Positions 51,852 through 64,000 of a stretch of 64,000 bases of DNA are shown piece by piece; positions within the stretch are counted from its first letter, which is position 1; each line of letters starts with the position of its first letter. The DNA lies in assembly GCA_023846275.1 (NCBI GenBank), contig CM043878.1, positions 12,283,501 to 12,347,500 of the forward strand, written 5' to 3'. A model generated the notes under the pieces. That model saw only the letters and a list, made by a program, of their open reading frames with translations. It was not told where the DNA came from and did not search any database. Source of the DNA: Vanilla planifolia. Its lineage: Eukaryota > Streptophyta > Magnoliopsida > Asparagales > Orchidaceae. The position numbers and the translations under genes are program-made.

Positions 51852-52904
51852 ACGAAAAAATCGAAATGCTAAAAATGTGTAATATGAACAAATATTTTGA
51901 GTAGTTATTTGCGTGGTTCGATGATCAACGATCATTAATACAATATTTGTATGTTTTGAGTTCTCTATTACTTTGTGATTTTTTGTACAATATCTTTTAT
52001 GTCGTTGTTACTAAATTGACGTCCCTCCCAATTATTGCTTCTAGAAGAAATTCTCAAATTGTTAACCCAATATTTCTTCGCGTGGCTTTGATGTCGACAT
52101 AAATTGCTTTATGTCACCGTAGTTATGGCGTAGGATCCACAAGAAGATATGCGCATCATTGGCTAATATGTCTTTTTTTAATTACGAAACAAAAAATGAT
52201 AATAATTTAATATCGATTTCAACGATTATTGTCGTAAACTTTTAAAGAAATTTATAAAATAAATATAGATTAATATGTGTATATTAAGTTGTCGATGAAA
52301 TGAATTTAGTATAAATTAATATTTGTAATAGAATTATAAAAAATGAATTTTGTCATAGTTTAATAAGTTAATTTAAGTGAGATATTAGTGAGTGTTATTT
52401 TTATTTATTGATATCTTCCTATATTGTGAGCCTGTAATCCTAGTTAACTCATCGAATTTATATCAGATATTATAAATTCGTTGTGGACCGTCTTACAATT
52501 GAAAATTTTGTTTTTTTTTACCGATTTACTATACGTATATTTATATATATCATTCATAATAAATCGTTAAATTTTAATTTTTACTTTTAGGATGAGAAAT
52601 TAATAAATATATTAAATTACGTTTGTTAAAAAAATTTAACTCTTTGATTTTATATAATTAATTAAGAGATCACATTTGGATATTTTATATTCTTTTCTAA
52701 ATCTTCTAAATTAATTTATTATATATGATAAGCAAATTAAATTTTGGAATTTAAAATAAAAAAATATAGCTAATAAATAACTGTAATAGTTTTATGTAGT
52801 TTCGAAATAATATATTTTAAAAAATAATAATATTTTATGTTTAAAAGTTTTATAAGAAATTACGTTTTATTTTGTTTTGAATATTTCTCCAATAAAAAAA
52901 ATTT
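51137..52904 (+). repeat. Unit 30 (1768 bp)
   Basis: TTAATTAATAAAG / GTTTTTTTGTG / GAGTAG set, with a private GCGTGGTTCG at about 51915. Confidence 0.97.
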
Positions 52905-53228
52905 GATTATATCCTAGATATTTAAAAAATAAAAACGGGGAAATAATCTACGTTAATCACGAACCAAATAAAGAAATGTCGCATAATTGGCGCTTTCGTA
53001 TTTTAGCGGGTGTCCGCATAATACTTCTATGCGACAACGTAAACCCGTACGAGCCTTCGATTCGGCGATTTCGCAGGAAAACCGTGAGTGTTAGCTCACG
53101 GATTTTGGCCATTTTCTGCGTCCGCATAATTTGTTTGATGCGGAAGGTCCTATAGTTTCAGTGGATTGTTATTGTGCGGGACGAAAAGAAGGGGGAAGAA
53201 AAAAACAAGCGCATTATCAAACAGAGTT

Positions 53229-53261
<33 letters not shown>

Positions 53262-53574
53262 CTTTTTTCCAAAGTTCGGAAAAAAAAGTTACATTACGCG
53301 GTCAGTTTTAAAAGATATTTTAAAATAAATATAAACTATTCATTATATAAATTTAATGTTTTGGGTTTTATGTAAACATCCATATTAAATCATGAATCTC
53401 TTTATTAAAACTATTAAGTTATTAATTAATAAAGAATAATTATAGGAGTTTAAAAACATTTATTACGTTTAAATACAATAATCGTATATTAATCAAACTT
53501 TAATTTCGTAAAAACAAAGATTTTAAGTTTTTTTGTGTCATATTTTATTTTATTCTAATATATGTGAGCAAAAG

Positions 53575-53614
<40 letters not shown>

Positions 53615-54673
53615 TATTTTACGAAAAAATCGAAATGCTAAAAATGTGTAATATGAACAAATATTTTGAGTAGTTATTTGCGTAGTTCGATGATCAACGA
53701 TCATTAATACAATATTTGTATGTTTTGAGTTCTCTATTACTTTGTGATTTTTTGTACAATATCTTTTATGTCGTTGTTACTAAATTGACGTCCCTCCCAA
53801 TTATTGCTTCTAGAAGAAATTCTCAAATTGTTAACCCAATATTTCTTCGCGTGGCTTTGATGTCGACATAAATTGCTTTATGTCACCGTAGTTATGGCGT
53901 AGGATCCACAAGAAGATATGCGCATCATTGGCTAATATGTCTTTTTTTAATTACGAAACAAAAAATGATAATAATTTAATATCGATTTCAACGATTATTG
54001 TCGTAAACTTTTAAAGAAATTTATAAAATAAATATAGATTAATATGTGTATATTAAGTTGTCGATGAAATGAATTTAGTATAAATTAATATTTGTAATAG
54101 AATTATAAAAAATGAATTTTGTCATAGTTTAATAAGTTAATTTAAGTGAGATATTAGTGAGTGTTATTTTTATTTATTGATATCTTCCTATATTGTGAGC
54201 CTGTAATCCTAGTTAACTCATCGAATTTATATCAGATATTATAAATTCGTTGTGGACCGTCTTACAATTGAAAATTTTGTTTTTTTTTACCGATTTACTA
54301 TACGTATATTTATATATATCATTCATAATAAATCGTTAAATTTTAATTTTTACTTTTAGGATGAGAAATTAATAAATATATTAAATTACGTTTGTTAAAA
54401 AAATTTAACTCTTTGATTTTATATAATTAATTAAGAGATCACATTTGGATATTTTATATTCTTTTCTAAATCTTCTAAATTAATTTATTATATATGATAA
54501 GCAAATTAAATTTTGGAATTTAAAATAAAAAAATATAGCTAATAAATAACTGTAATAGTTTTATGTAGTTTCGAAATAATATATTTTAAAAAATAATAAT
54601 ATTTTATGTTTAAAAGTTTTATAAGAAATTACGTTTTATTTTGTTTTGAATATTTCTCCAATAAAAAAAATTT
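52905..54673 (+). repeat. Unit 31 (1769 bp)
   Basis: Same linked set as units 26-28. It belongs to the near-identical run of units 30-34. Confidence 0.97.
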
Positions 54674-54997
54674 GATTATATCCTAGATATTTAAAAAATA
54701 AAAACGGGGAAATAATCTACGTTAATCACGAACCAAATAAAGAAATGTCGCATAATTGGCGCTTTCGTATTTTAGCGGGTGTCCGCATAATACTTCTATG
54801 CGACAACGTAAACCCGTACGAGCCTTCGATTCGGCGATTTCGCAGGAAAACCGTGAGTGTTAGCTCACGGATTTTGGCCATTTTCTGCGTCCGCATAATT
54901 TGTTTGATGCGGAAGGTCCTATAGTTTCAGTGGATTGTTATTGTGCGGGACGAAAAGAAGGGGGAAGAAAAAAACAAGCGCATTATCAAACAGAGTT

Positions 54998-55029
<32 letters not shown>

Positions 55030-55342
55030 CTTTTTTCCAAAGTTCGGAAAAAAAAGTTACATTACGCGGTCAGTTTTAAAAGATATTTTAAAATAAATAT
55101 AAACTATTCATTATATAAATTTAATGTTTTGGGTTTTATGTAAACATCCATATTAAATCATGAATCTCTTTATTAAAACTATTAAGTTATTAATTAATAA
55201 AGAATAATTATAGGAGTTTAAAAACATTTATTACGTTTAAATACAATAATCGTATATTAATCAAACTTTAATTTCGTAAAAACAAAGATTTTAAGTTTTT
55301 TTGTGTCATATTTTATTTTATTCTAATATATGTGAGCAAAAG

Positions 55343-55396
<54 letters not shown>

Positions 55397-56449
55397 ACGA
55401 AAAAATCGAAATGCTAAAAATGTGTAATATGAACAAATATTTTGAGTAGTTATTTGCGTAGTTCGATGATCAACGATCATTAATACAATATTTGTATGTT
55501 TTGAGTTCTCTATTACTTTGTGATTTTTTGTACAATATCTTTTATGTCGTTGTTACTAAATTGACGTCCCTCCCAATTATTGCTTCTAGAAGAAATTCTC
55601 AAATTGTTAACCCAATATTTCTTCGCGTGGCTTTGATGTCGACATAAATTGCTTTATGTCACCGTAGTTATGGCGTAGGATCCACAAGAAGATATGCGCA
55701 TCATTGGCTAATATGTCTTTTTTTAATTACGAAACAAAAAATGATAATAATTTAATATCGATTTCAACGATTATTGTCGTAAACTTTTAAAGAAATTTAT
55801 AAAATAAATATAGATTAATATGTGTATATTAAGTTGTCGATGAAATGAATTTAGTATAAATTAATATTTGTAATAGAATTATAAAAAATGAATTTTGTCA
55901 TAGTTTAATAAGTTAATTTAAGTGAGATATTAGTGAGTGTTATTTTTATTTATTGATATCTTCCTATATTGTGAGCCTGTAATCCTAGTTAACTCATCGA
56001 ATTTATATCAGATATTATAAATTCGTTGTGGACCGTCTTACAATTGAAAATTTTGTTTTTTTTTACCGATTTACTATACGTATATTTATATATATCATTC
56101 ATAATAAATCGTTAAATTTTAATTTTTACTTTTAGGATGAGAAATTAATAAATATATTAAATTACGTTTGTTAAAAAAATTTAACTCTTTGATTTTATAT
56201 AATTAATTAAGAGATCACATTTGGATATTTTATATTCTTTTCTAAATCTTCTAAATTAATTTATTATATATGATAAGCAAATTAAATTTTGGAATTTAAA
56301 ATAAAAAAATATAGCTAATAAATAACTGTAATAGTTTTATGTAGTTTCGAAATAATATATTTTAAAAAATAATAATATTTTATGTTTAAAAGTTTTATAA
56401 GAAATTACGTTTTATTTTGTTTTGAATATTTCTCCAATAAAAAAAATTT
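54674..56449 (+). repeat. Unit 32 (1776 bp)
   Basis: Same linked set as units 30-34. It differs from unit 31 mainly in A-run and TA-tract length. Confidence 0.97.
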
Positions 56450-56773
56450 GATTATATCCTAGATATTTAAAAAATAAAAACGGGGAAATAATCTACGTTA
56501 ATCACGAACCAAATAAAGAAATGTCGCATAATTGGCGCTTTCGTATTTTAGCGGGTGTCCGCATAATACTTCTATGCGACAACGTAAACCCGTACGAGCC
56601 TTCGATTCGGCGATTTCGCAGGAAAACCGTGAGTGTTAGCTCACGGATTTTGGCCATTTTCTGCGTCCGCATAATTTGTTTGATGCGGAAGGTCCTATAG
56701 TTTCAGTGGATTGTTATTGTGCGGGACGAAAAGAAGGGGGAAGAAAAAAACAAGCGCATTATCAAACAGAGTT

Positions 56774-56806
<33 letters not shown>

Positions 56807-57119
56807 CTTTTTTCCAAAGTTCGGAAAAAAAAGTTACATTACGCGGTCAGTTTTAAAAGATATTTTAAAATAAATATAAACTATTCATTATATAAATTTA
56901 ATGTTTTGGGTTTTATGTAAACATCCATATTAAATCATGAATCTCTTTATTAAAACTATTAAGTTATTAATTAATAAAGAATAATTATAGGAGTTTAAAA
57001 ACATTTATTACGTTTAAATACAATAATCGTATATTAATCAAACTTTAATTTCGTAAAAACAAAGATTTTAAGTTTTTTTGTGTCATATTTTATTTTATTC
57101 TAATATATGTGAGCAAAAG

Positions 57120-57159
<40 letters not shown>

Positions 57160-58218
57160 TATTTTACGAAAAAATCGAAATGCTAAAAATGTGTAATATG
57201 AACAAATATTTTGAGTAGTTATTTGCGTAGTTCGATGATCAACGATCATTAATACAATATTTGTATGTTTTGAGTTCTCTATTACTTTGTGATTTTTTGT
57301 ACAATATCTTTTATGTCGTTGTTACTAAATTGACGTCCCTCCCAATTATTGCTTCTAGAAGAAATTCTCAAATTGTTAACCCAATATTTCTTCGCGTGGC
57401 TTTGATGTCGACATAAATTGCTTTATGTCACCGTAGTTATGGCGTAGGATCCACAAGAAGATATGCGCATCATTGGCTAATATGTCTTTTTTTAATTACG
57501 AAACAAAAAATGATAATAATTTAATATCGATTTCAACGATTATTGTCGTAAACTTTTAAAGAAATTTATAAAATAAATATAGATTAATATGTGTATATTA
57601 AGTTGTCGATGAAATGAATTTAGTATAAATTAATATTTGTAATAGAATTATAAAAAATGAATTTTGTCATAGTTTAATAAGTTAATTTAAGTGAGATATT
57701 AGTGAGTGTTATTTTTATTTATTGATATCTTCCTATATTGTGAGCCTGTAATCCTAGTTAACTCATCGAATTTATATCAGATATTATAAATTCGTTGTGG
57801 ACCGTCTTACAATTGAAAATTTTGTTTTTTTTTACCGATTTACTATACGTATATTTATATATATCATTCATAATAAATCGTTAAATTTTAATTTTTACTT
57901 TTAGGATGAGAAATTAATAAATATATTAAATTACGTTTGTTAAAAAAATTTAACTCTTTGATTTTATATAATTAATTAAGAGATCACATTTGGATATTTT
58001 ATATTCTTTTCTAAATCTTCTAAATTAATTTATTATATATGATAAGCAAATTAAATTTTGGAATTTAAAATAAAAAAATATAGCTAATAAATAACTGTAA
58101 TAGTTTTATGTAGTTTCGAAATAATATATTTTAAAAAATAATAATATTTTATGTTTAAAAGTTTTATAAGAAATTACGTTTTATTTTGTTTTGAATATTT
58201 CTCCAATAAAAAAAATTT
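56450..58218 (+). repeat. Unit 33 (1769 bp)
   Basis: Same linked set. It is nearly indistinguishable from unit 31 apart from tract lengths. Confidence 0.97.
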
Positions 58219-58542
58219 GATTATATCCTAGATATTTAAAAAATAAAAACGGGGAAATAATCTACGTTAATCACGAACCAAATAAAGAAATGTCGCATAA
58301 TTGGCGCTTTCGTATTTTAGCGGGTGTCCGCATAATACTTCTATGCGACAACGTAAACCCGTACGAGCCTTGGATTCGGCGATTTCGCAGGAAAACCGTG
58401 AGTGTTAGCTCACGGATTTTGGCCATTTTCTGCGTCCGCATAATTTGTTTGATGCGGAAGGTCCTATAGTTTCAGTGGATTGTTATTGTGCGGGACGAAA
58501 AGAAGGGGGAAGAAAAAAACAAGCGCATTATCAAACAGAGTT

Positions 58543-58573
<31 letters not shown>

Positions 58574-58886
58574 CTTTTTTCCAAAGTTCGGAAAAAAAAG
58601 TTACATTACGCGGTCAGTTTTAAAAGATATTTTAAAATAAATATAAACTATTCATTATATAAATTTAATGTTTTGGGTTTTATGTAAACATCCATATTAA
58701 ATCATGAATCTCTTTATTAAAACTATTAAGTTATTAATTAATAAAGAATAATTATAGGAGTTTAAAAACATTTATTACGTTTAAATACAATAATCGTATA
58801 TTAATCAAACTTTAATTTCGTAAAAACAAAGATTTTAAGTTTTTTTGTGTCATATTTTATTTTATTCTAATATATGTGAGCAAAAG

Positions 58887-58948
<62 letters not shown>

Positions 58949-60001
58949 ACGAAAAAATCGAAATGCTAAAAATGTGTAATATGAACAAATATTTTGAGTA
59001 GTTATTTGCGTAGTTCGATGATCAACGATCATTAATACAATATTTGTATGTTTTGAGTTCTCTATTACTTTGTGATTTTTTGTACAATATCTTTTATGTC
59101 GTTGTTACTAAATTGACGTCCCTCCCAATTATTGCTTCTAGAAGAAATTCTCAAATTGTTAACCCAATATTTCTTCGCGTGGCTTTGATGTCGACATAAA
59201 TTGCTTTATGTCACCGTAGTTATGGCGTAGGATCCACAAGAAGATATGCGCATCATTGGCTAATATGTCTTTTTTTAATTACGAAACAAAAAATGATAAT
59301 AATTTAATATCGATTTCAACGATTATTGTCGTAAACTTTTAAAGAAATTTATAAAATAAATATAGATTAATATGTGTATATTAAGTTGTCGATGAAATGA
59401 ATTTAGTATAAATTAATATTTGTAATAGAATTATAAAAAATGAATTTTGTCATAGTTTAATAAGTTAATTTAAGTGAGATATTAGTGAGTGTTATTTTTA
59501 TTTATTGATATCTTCCTATATTGTGAGCCTGTAATCCTAGTTAACTCATCGAATTTATATCAGATATTATAAATTCGTTGTGGACCGTCTTACAATTGAA
59601 AATTTTGTTTTTTTTTACCGATTTACTATACGTATATTTATATATATCATTCATAATAAATCGTTAAATTTTAATTTTTACTTTTAGGATGAGAAATTAA
59701 TAAATATATTAAATTACGTTTGTTAAAAAAATTTAACTCTTTGATTTTATATAATTAATTAAGAGATCACATTTGGATATTTTATATTCTTTTCTAAATC
59801 TTCTAAATTAATTTATTATATATGATAAGCAAATTAAATTTTGGAATTTAAAATAAAAAAATATAGCTAATAAATAACTGTAATAGTTTTATGTAGTTTC
59901 GAAATAATATATTTTAAAAAATAATAATATTTTATGTTTAAAAGTTTTATAAGAAATTACGTTTTATTTTGTTTTGAATATTTCTCCAATAAAAAAAATT
60001 T
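58219..60001 (+). repeat. Unit 34 (1783 bp)
   Basis: It has CCTTGGATTCGG (C154 to G), shared only with unit 37, plus the GAGTAG set and a TA tract of about 42 nt (58904-58945). Confidence 0.97.
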
Positions 60002-60325
60002 GATTATATCCTAGATATTTAAAAAATAAAAACGGGGAAATAATCTACGTTAATCACGAACCAAATAAAGAAATGTCGCATAATTGGCGCTTTCGTATTT
60101 TAGCGGGTGTCCGCATAATACTTCTATGCGACAACGTAAACCCGTACGAGCCTTCGATTCGGCGATTTCGCAGGAAAACCGTGAGTGTTAGCTCACGGAT
60201 TTTGGCCATTTTCTGCGTCCGCATAATTTGTTTGATGCGGAAGGTCCTATAGTTTCAGTGGATTGTTATTGTGCGGGACGAAAAGAAGGGGGAAGAAAAA
60301 AACAAGCGCATTATCAAACAGAGTT

Positions 60326-60356
<31 letters not shown>

Positions 60357-60664
60357 CTTTTTTCCAAAGTTCGGAAAAAAAAGTTACATTACGCGGTCAG
60401 TTTTAAAAGATATTTTAAAATAAATATAAACTATTCATTATATAAATTTAATGTTTTGGGTTTTATGTAAACATCCATATTAAATCATGAATCTCTTTAT
60501 TAAAACTATTAAGTTATTAATTAATAAAGAATAATTATAGGAGTTTAAAAACATTTATTACGTTTAAATACAATAATCGTATATTAATCAAACTTTAATT
60601 TCGTAAAAACAAAGATTTTAAGTTATTTTGTGTCATATTTTATTTTATTCTAATATATGTGAGC

Positions 60665-60709
<45 letters not shown>

Positions 60710-61762
60710 ACGAAAAAATCGAAATGCTAAAAATGTGTAATATGAACAAATATTTTGAATAGTTATTTGCGTAGTTCGATGATCAACGATCATTAATACA
60801 ATATTTGTATGTTTTGAGTTCTCTATTACTTTGTGATTTTTTGTACAATATCTTTTATGTCGTTGTTACTAAATTGACGTCCCTCCCAATTATTGCTTCT
60901 AGAAGAAATTCTCAAATTGTTAACCCAATATTTCTTCGCGTGGCTTTGATGTCGACATAAATTGCTTTATGTCACCGTAGTTATGGCGTAGGATCCACAA
61001 GAAGATATGCGCATCATTGGCTAATATGTCTTTTTTTAATTACGAAACAAAAAATGATAATAATTTAATATCGATTTCAACGATTATTGTCGTAAACTTT
61101 TAAAGAAATTTATAAAATAAATATAGATTAATATGTGTATATTAAGTTGTCGATGAAATGAATTTAGTATAAATTAATATTTGTAATAGAATTATAAAAA
61201 ATGAATTTTGTCATAGTTTAATAAGTTAATTTAAGTGAGATATTAGTGAGTGTTATTTTTATTTATTGATATCTTCCTATATTGTGAGCCTGTAATCCTA
61301 GTTAACTCATCGAATTTATATCAGATATTATAAATTCGTTGTGGACCGTCTTACAATTGAAAATTTTGTTTTTTTTTACCGATTTACTATACGTATATTT
61401 ATATATATCATTCATAATAAATCGTTAAATTTTAATTTTTACTTTTAGGATGAGAAATTAATAAATATATTAAATTACGTTTGTTAAAAAAATTTAACTC
61501 TTTGATTTTATATAATTAATTAAGAGATCACATTTGGATATTTTATATTCTTTTCTAAATCTTCTAAATTAATTTATTATATATGATAAGCAAATTAAAT
61601 TTTGGAATTTAAAATAAAAAAATATAGCTAATAAATAACTGTAATAGTTTTATGTAGTTTCGAAATAATATATTTTAAAAAATAATAATATTTTATGTTT
61701 AAAAGTTTTATAAGAAATTACGTTTTATTTTGTTTTGAATATTTCTCCAATAAAAAAAATTT
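60002..61762 (+). repeat. Unit 35 (1761 bp), recombinant
   Basis: It has TTATTAATTAATAAAG but reverts to GTTATTTTGTG, GAATAG and GCAAAAAA. A switch between variant sets therefore lies between about 60520 and 60625. Confidence 0.97.
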
Positions 61763-62429
61763 GATTATATCCTAGATATTTAAAAAATAAAAACGGGGAA
61801 ATAATCTACGTTAATCACGAACCAAATAAAGAAATGTCGCATAATTGGCGCTTTCGTATTTTAGCGGGTGTCCGTATAATACTTCTATGCGACAACGTAA
61901 ACCCGTACGAGCCTTCGATTCGGCGATTTCGCAGGAAAACCGTGAGTGTTAGCTCACGGATTTTGGCCATTTTCTGCGTCCGCATAATTTGTTTGATGCG
62001 GAAGGTCCTATAGTTTCAGTGGATTGTTATTGTGCGGGACGAAAAGAAGGGGGAAGAAAAAAACAAGCGCATTATCAAACAGAGTTCCTTTTTTTTTTTT
62101 TTTTTTTTTTTTTTTTCTTTTTTCCAAAGTTCGGAAAAAAAAGTTACATTACGCGGTCAGTTTTAAAAGATATTTTAAAATAAATATAAACTATTCATTA
62201 TATAAATTTAATGTTTTGGGTTTTATGTAAACATCCATATTAAATCATGAATCTCTTTATTAAAACTATTAAGTTATTTATTAATAAAGAATAATTATAG
62301 GAGTTTAAAAACATTTATTACGTTTAAATAAAATAATCGTATATTAATCAAACTTTAATTTCGTAAAAACAAAGATTTTAAGTTATTTTGTGTCATATTT
62401 TATTTTATTCTAATATATGTGAGCAAAAA

Positions 62430-62460
<31 letters not shown>

Positions 62461-63519
62461 TATTTTACGAAAAAATCGAAATGCTAAAAATGTGTAATAT
62501 GAACAAATATTTTGAATAGTTATTTGCGTAGTTCGATGATCAACGATCATTAATACAATATTTGTATGTTTTGAGTTCTCTATTACTTTGTGATTTTTTG
62601 TACAATATCTTTTATGTCGTTGTTACTAAATTGACGTCCCTCCCAATTATTGCTTCTAGAAGAAATTCTCAAATTGTTAACCCAATATTTCTTCGCGTGG
62701 CTTTGATGTCGACATAAATTGCTTTATGTCACCGTAGTTATGGCGTAGGATCCACAAGAAGATATGCGCATCATTGGCTAATATGTCTTTTTTTAATTAC
62801 GAAACAAAAAATGATAATAATTTAATATCGATTTCAACGATTATTGTCGTAAACTTTTAAAGAAATTTATAAAATAAATATAGATTAATATGTGTATATT
62901 AAGTTGTCGATGAAATGAATTTAGTATAAATTAATATTTGTAATAGAATTATAAAAAATGAATTTTGTCATAGTTTAATAAGTTAATTTAAGTGAGATAT
63001 TAGTGAGTGTTATTTTTATTTATTGATATCTTCCTATATTGTGAGCCTGTAATCCTAGTTAACTCATCGAATTTATATCACATATTATAAATTCGTTGTG
63101 GACCGTCTTACAATTGAAAATTTTGTTTTTTTTTACCGATTTACTATACGTATATTTATATATATCATTCATAATAAATCGTTAAATTTTAATTTTTACT
63201 TTTAAGATGAGAAATTAATAAATATATTAAATTACGTTTGTTAAAAAAATTTAACTCTTTGATTTTATATAATTAATTAAGAGATCACATTTGGATATTT
63301 TATATTCTTTTCTAAATCTTCTAAATTAATTTATTATATATGATAAGCAAATTAAATTTTGGAATTTAAAATAAAAAAATATAGCTAATAAATAACTGTA
63401 ATAGTTTTATGTAGTTTCGAAATAATATATTTTAAAAAATAATAATATTTTATGTTTAAAAGTTTTATAAGAAATTACGTTTTATTTTGTTTTGAATATT
63501 TCTCCAATAAAAAAAATTT
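61763..63519 (+). repeat. Unit 36 (1757 bp), sister of units 18 and 29
   Basis: CCGTATAAT and AAATAAAATAATCG are present. Unlike neighbouring second-subfamily units it has AAGATGAG in the distal part. Confidence 0.97.
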
Positions 63520-63843
63520 GATTATATCCTAGATATTTAAAAAATAAAAACGGGGAAATAATCTACGTTAATCACGAACCAAATAAAGAAATGTCGCATA
63601 ATTGGCGCTTTCGTATTTTAGCGGGTGTCCGCATAATACTTCTATGCGACAACGTAAACCCGTACGAGCCTTGGATTCGGCGATTTCGCAGGAAAACCGT
63701 GAGTGTTAGCTCACGGATTTTGGCCATTTTCTGCGTCCGCATAATTTGTTTGATGCGGAAGGTCCTATAGTTTCAGTGGATTGTTATTGTGCGGGACGAA
63801 AAGAAGGGGGAAGAAAAAAACAAGCGCATTATCAAACAGAGTT

Positions 63844-63875
<32 letters not shown>

Positions 63876-64000
63876 CTTTTTTCCAAAGTTCGGAAAAAAA
63901 AGTTACATTACGCGGTCAGTTTTAAAAGATATTTTAAAATAAATATAAACTATTCATTATATAAATTTAATGTTTTGGGTTTTATGTAAACATCCATATT
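63520..64000 (+). repeat. Unit 37, partial (481 bp, cut by window end)
   Basis: It includes the hairpin block and T tract and stops just after GTAAACATCCATATT. It shares CCTTGGATTCGG with unit 34, three units earlier. Confidence 0.97.

Larger units (their letters stand above)
1..64000 (+). repeat. Head-to-tail tandem array of a ~1.76 kb monomer (36 full copies plus a partial)
   Basis: The same A+T-rich sequence recurs from end to end in one orientation. Unit starts, judged by the motif GATTATATCCTAGATATTT, are at 1, 1761, 3515, 5279, 7035, 8788, 10541, 12296, 14049, 15804, 17563, 19335, 21118, 22877, 24642, 26397, 28152, 29952, 31706, 33464, 35232, 36992, 38756, 40509, 42288, 44045, 45819, 47589, 49381, 51137, 52905, 54674, 56450, 58219, 60002, 61763 and 63520. 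Copies differ by a few substitutions and by the length of simple-sequence tracts. I see no unique DNA, transposon insertion, inversion or gene between copies. It is best described as a long-monomer satellite, or a tandemly amplified locus such as a multicopy small-RNA gene with its spacer. Neither end of the array lies in the window. Confidence 0.99.

Noticed and set aside
1..64000. CRISPR array or bacterial mobile element
   Set aside because: The repeat length, lack of unique spacers, simple-sequence tracts and absence of genes do not fit.
1..64000. Monomer length as a multiple of nucleosome spacing (10 x 176 or 12 x 147)
   Set aside because: The length varies by almost 50 bp through microsatellites, so such a match is numerology without chromatin data.

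Overview
The whole 64 kb window is one uninterrupted head-to-tail tandem array. The monomer is about 1.76 kb (1753-1800 bp, mean about 1764 bp), with 36 complete copies and one partial copy (63520-64000). All copies are on the same strand, with no spacer, no foreign insertion and no unique flanking sequence at either end. I set the unit boundary at the motif GATTATATCCTAGATATTT at position 1; this choice is arbitrary. The array therefore runs past both window edges.

The A+T richness, the poly(T) and (TA)n tracts in every unit, the lack of any credible protein gene and the scale of the array all point to a eukaryotic nuclear satellite or large multicopy locus. I cannot name the species. An animal with an A+T-rich genome is a reasonable guess, but it is only inference.

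Layout of one monomer (unit 1 coordinates): 1-70 A+T-rich lead; 73-310 a distinctly G+C-richer block with several perfect hairpins; 326-382 a long poly(T) tract followed by a T/A hairpin; 383-660 A+T-rich; 664-705 A-run plus (TA)n microsatellite; 778-1029 a second less A+T-rich block with three small palindromes, one BamHI site and one SalI site; 1030-1760 A+T-rich filler with two perfect hairpins. No open reading frame has convincing coding character. The recurrent 60-90 codon ORFs are created by the poly(T) tract (poly-Phe) or the TA tract (Tyr-Ile), and their frame changes with tract length.

The most interesting part of the monomer is 73-240. It contains a perfect 7-bp hairpin, a match to the Sm-binding consensus (RAU4GR), and a perfect 9-bp hairpin with a 6-nt loop, in that order. 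Upstream lie three copies of CGCATAA and a complement able to pair with them. That order resembles the 3' half of an Sm-class snRNA or spliced-leader RNA. The block also has a weak A-box/B-box-like pair followed by a T-run, so a Pol III transcript is an alternative reading. Both are hypotheses. The array could equally be an untranscribed satellite.

The array has higher-order structure. Rare shared variants define a three-unit cassette present as units 5-7, 8-10 and 15-17, a chimeric junction inside unit 7, two monomer subfamilies with a mosaic boundary (units 14-16 are old-type inside new-type), a unit pair duplicated at 17-18 and 28-29, and a further three-unit step at 34 and 37. This is the expected footprint of unequal exchange and gene conversion.
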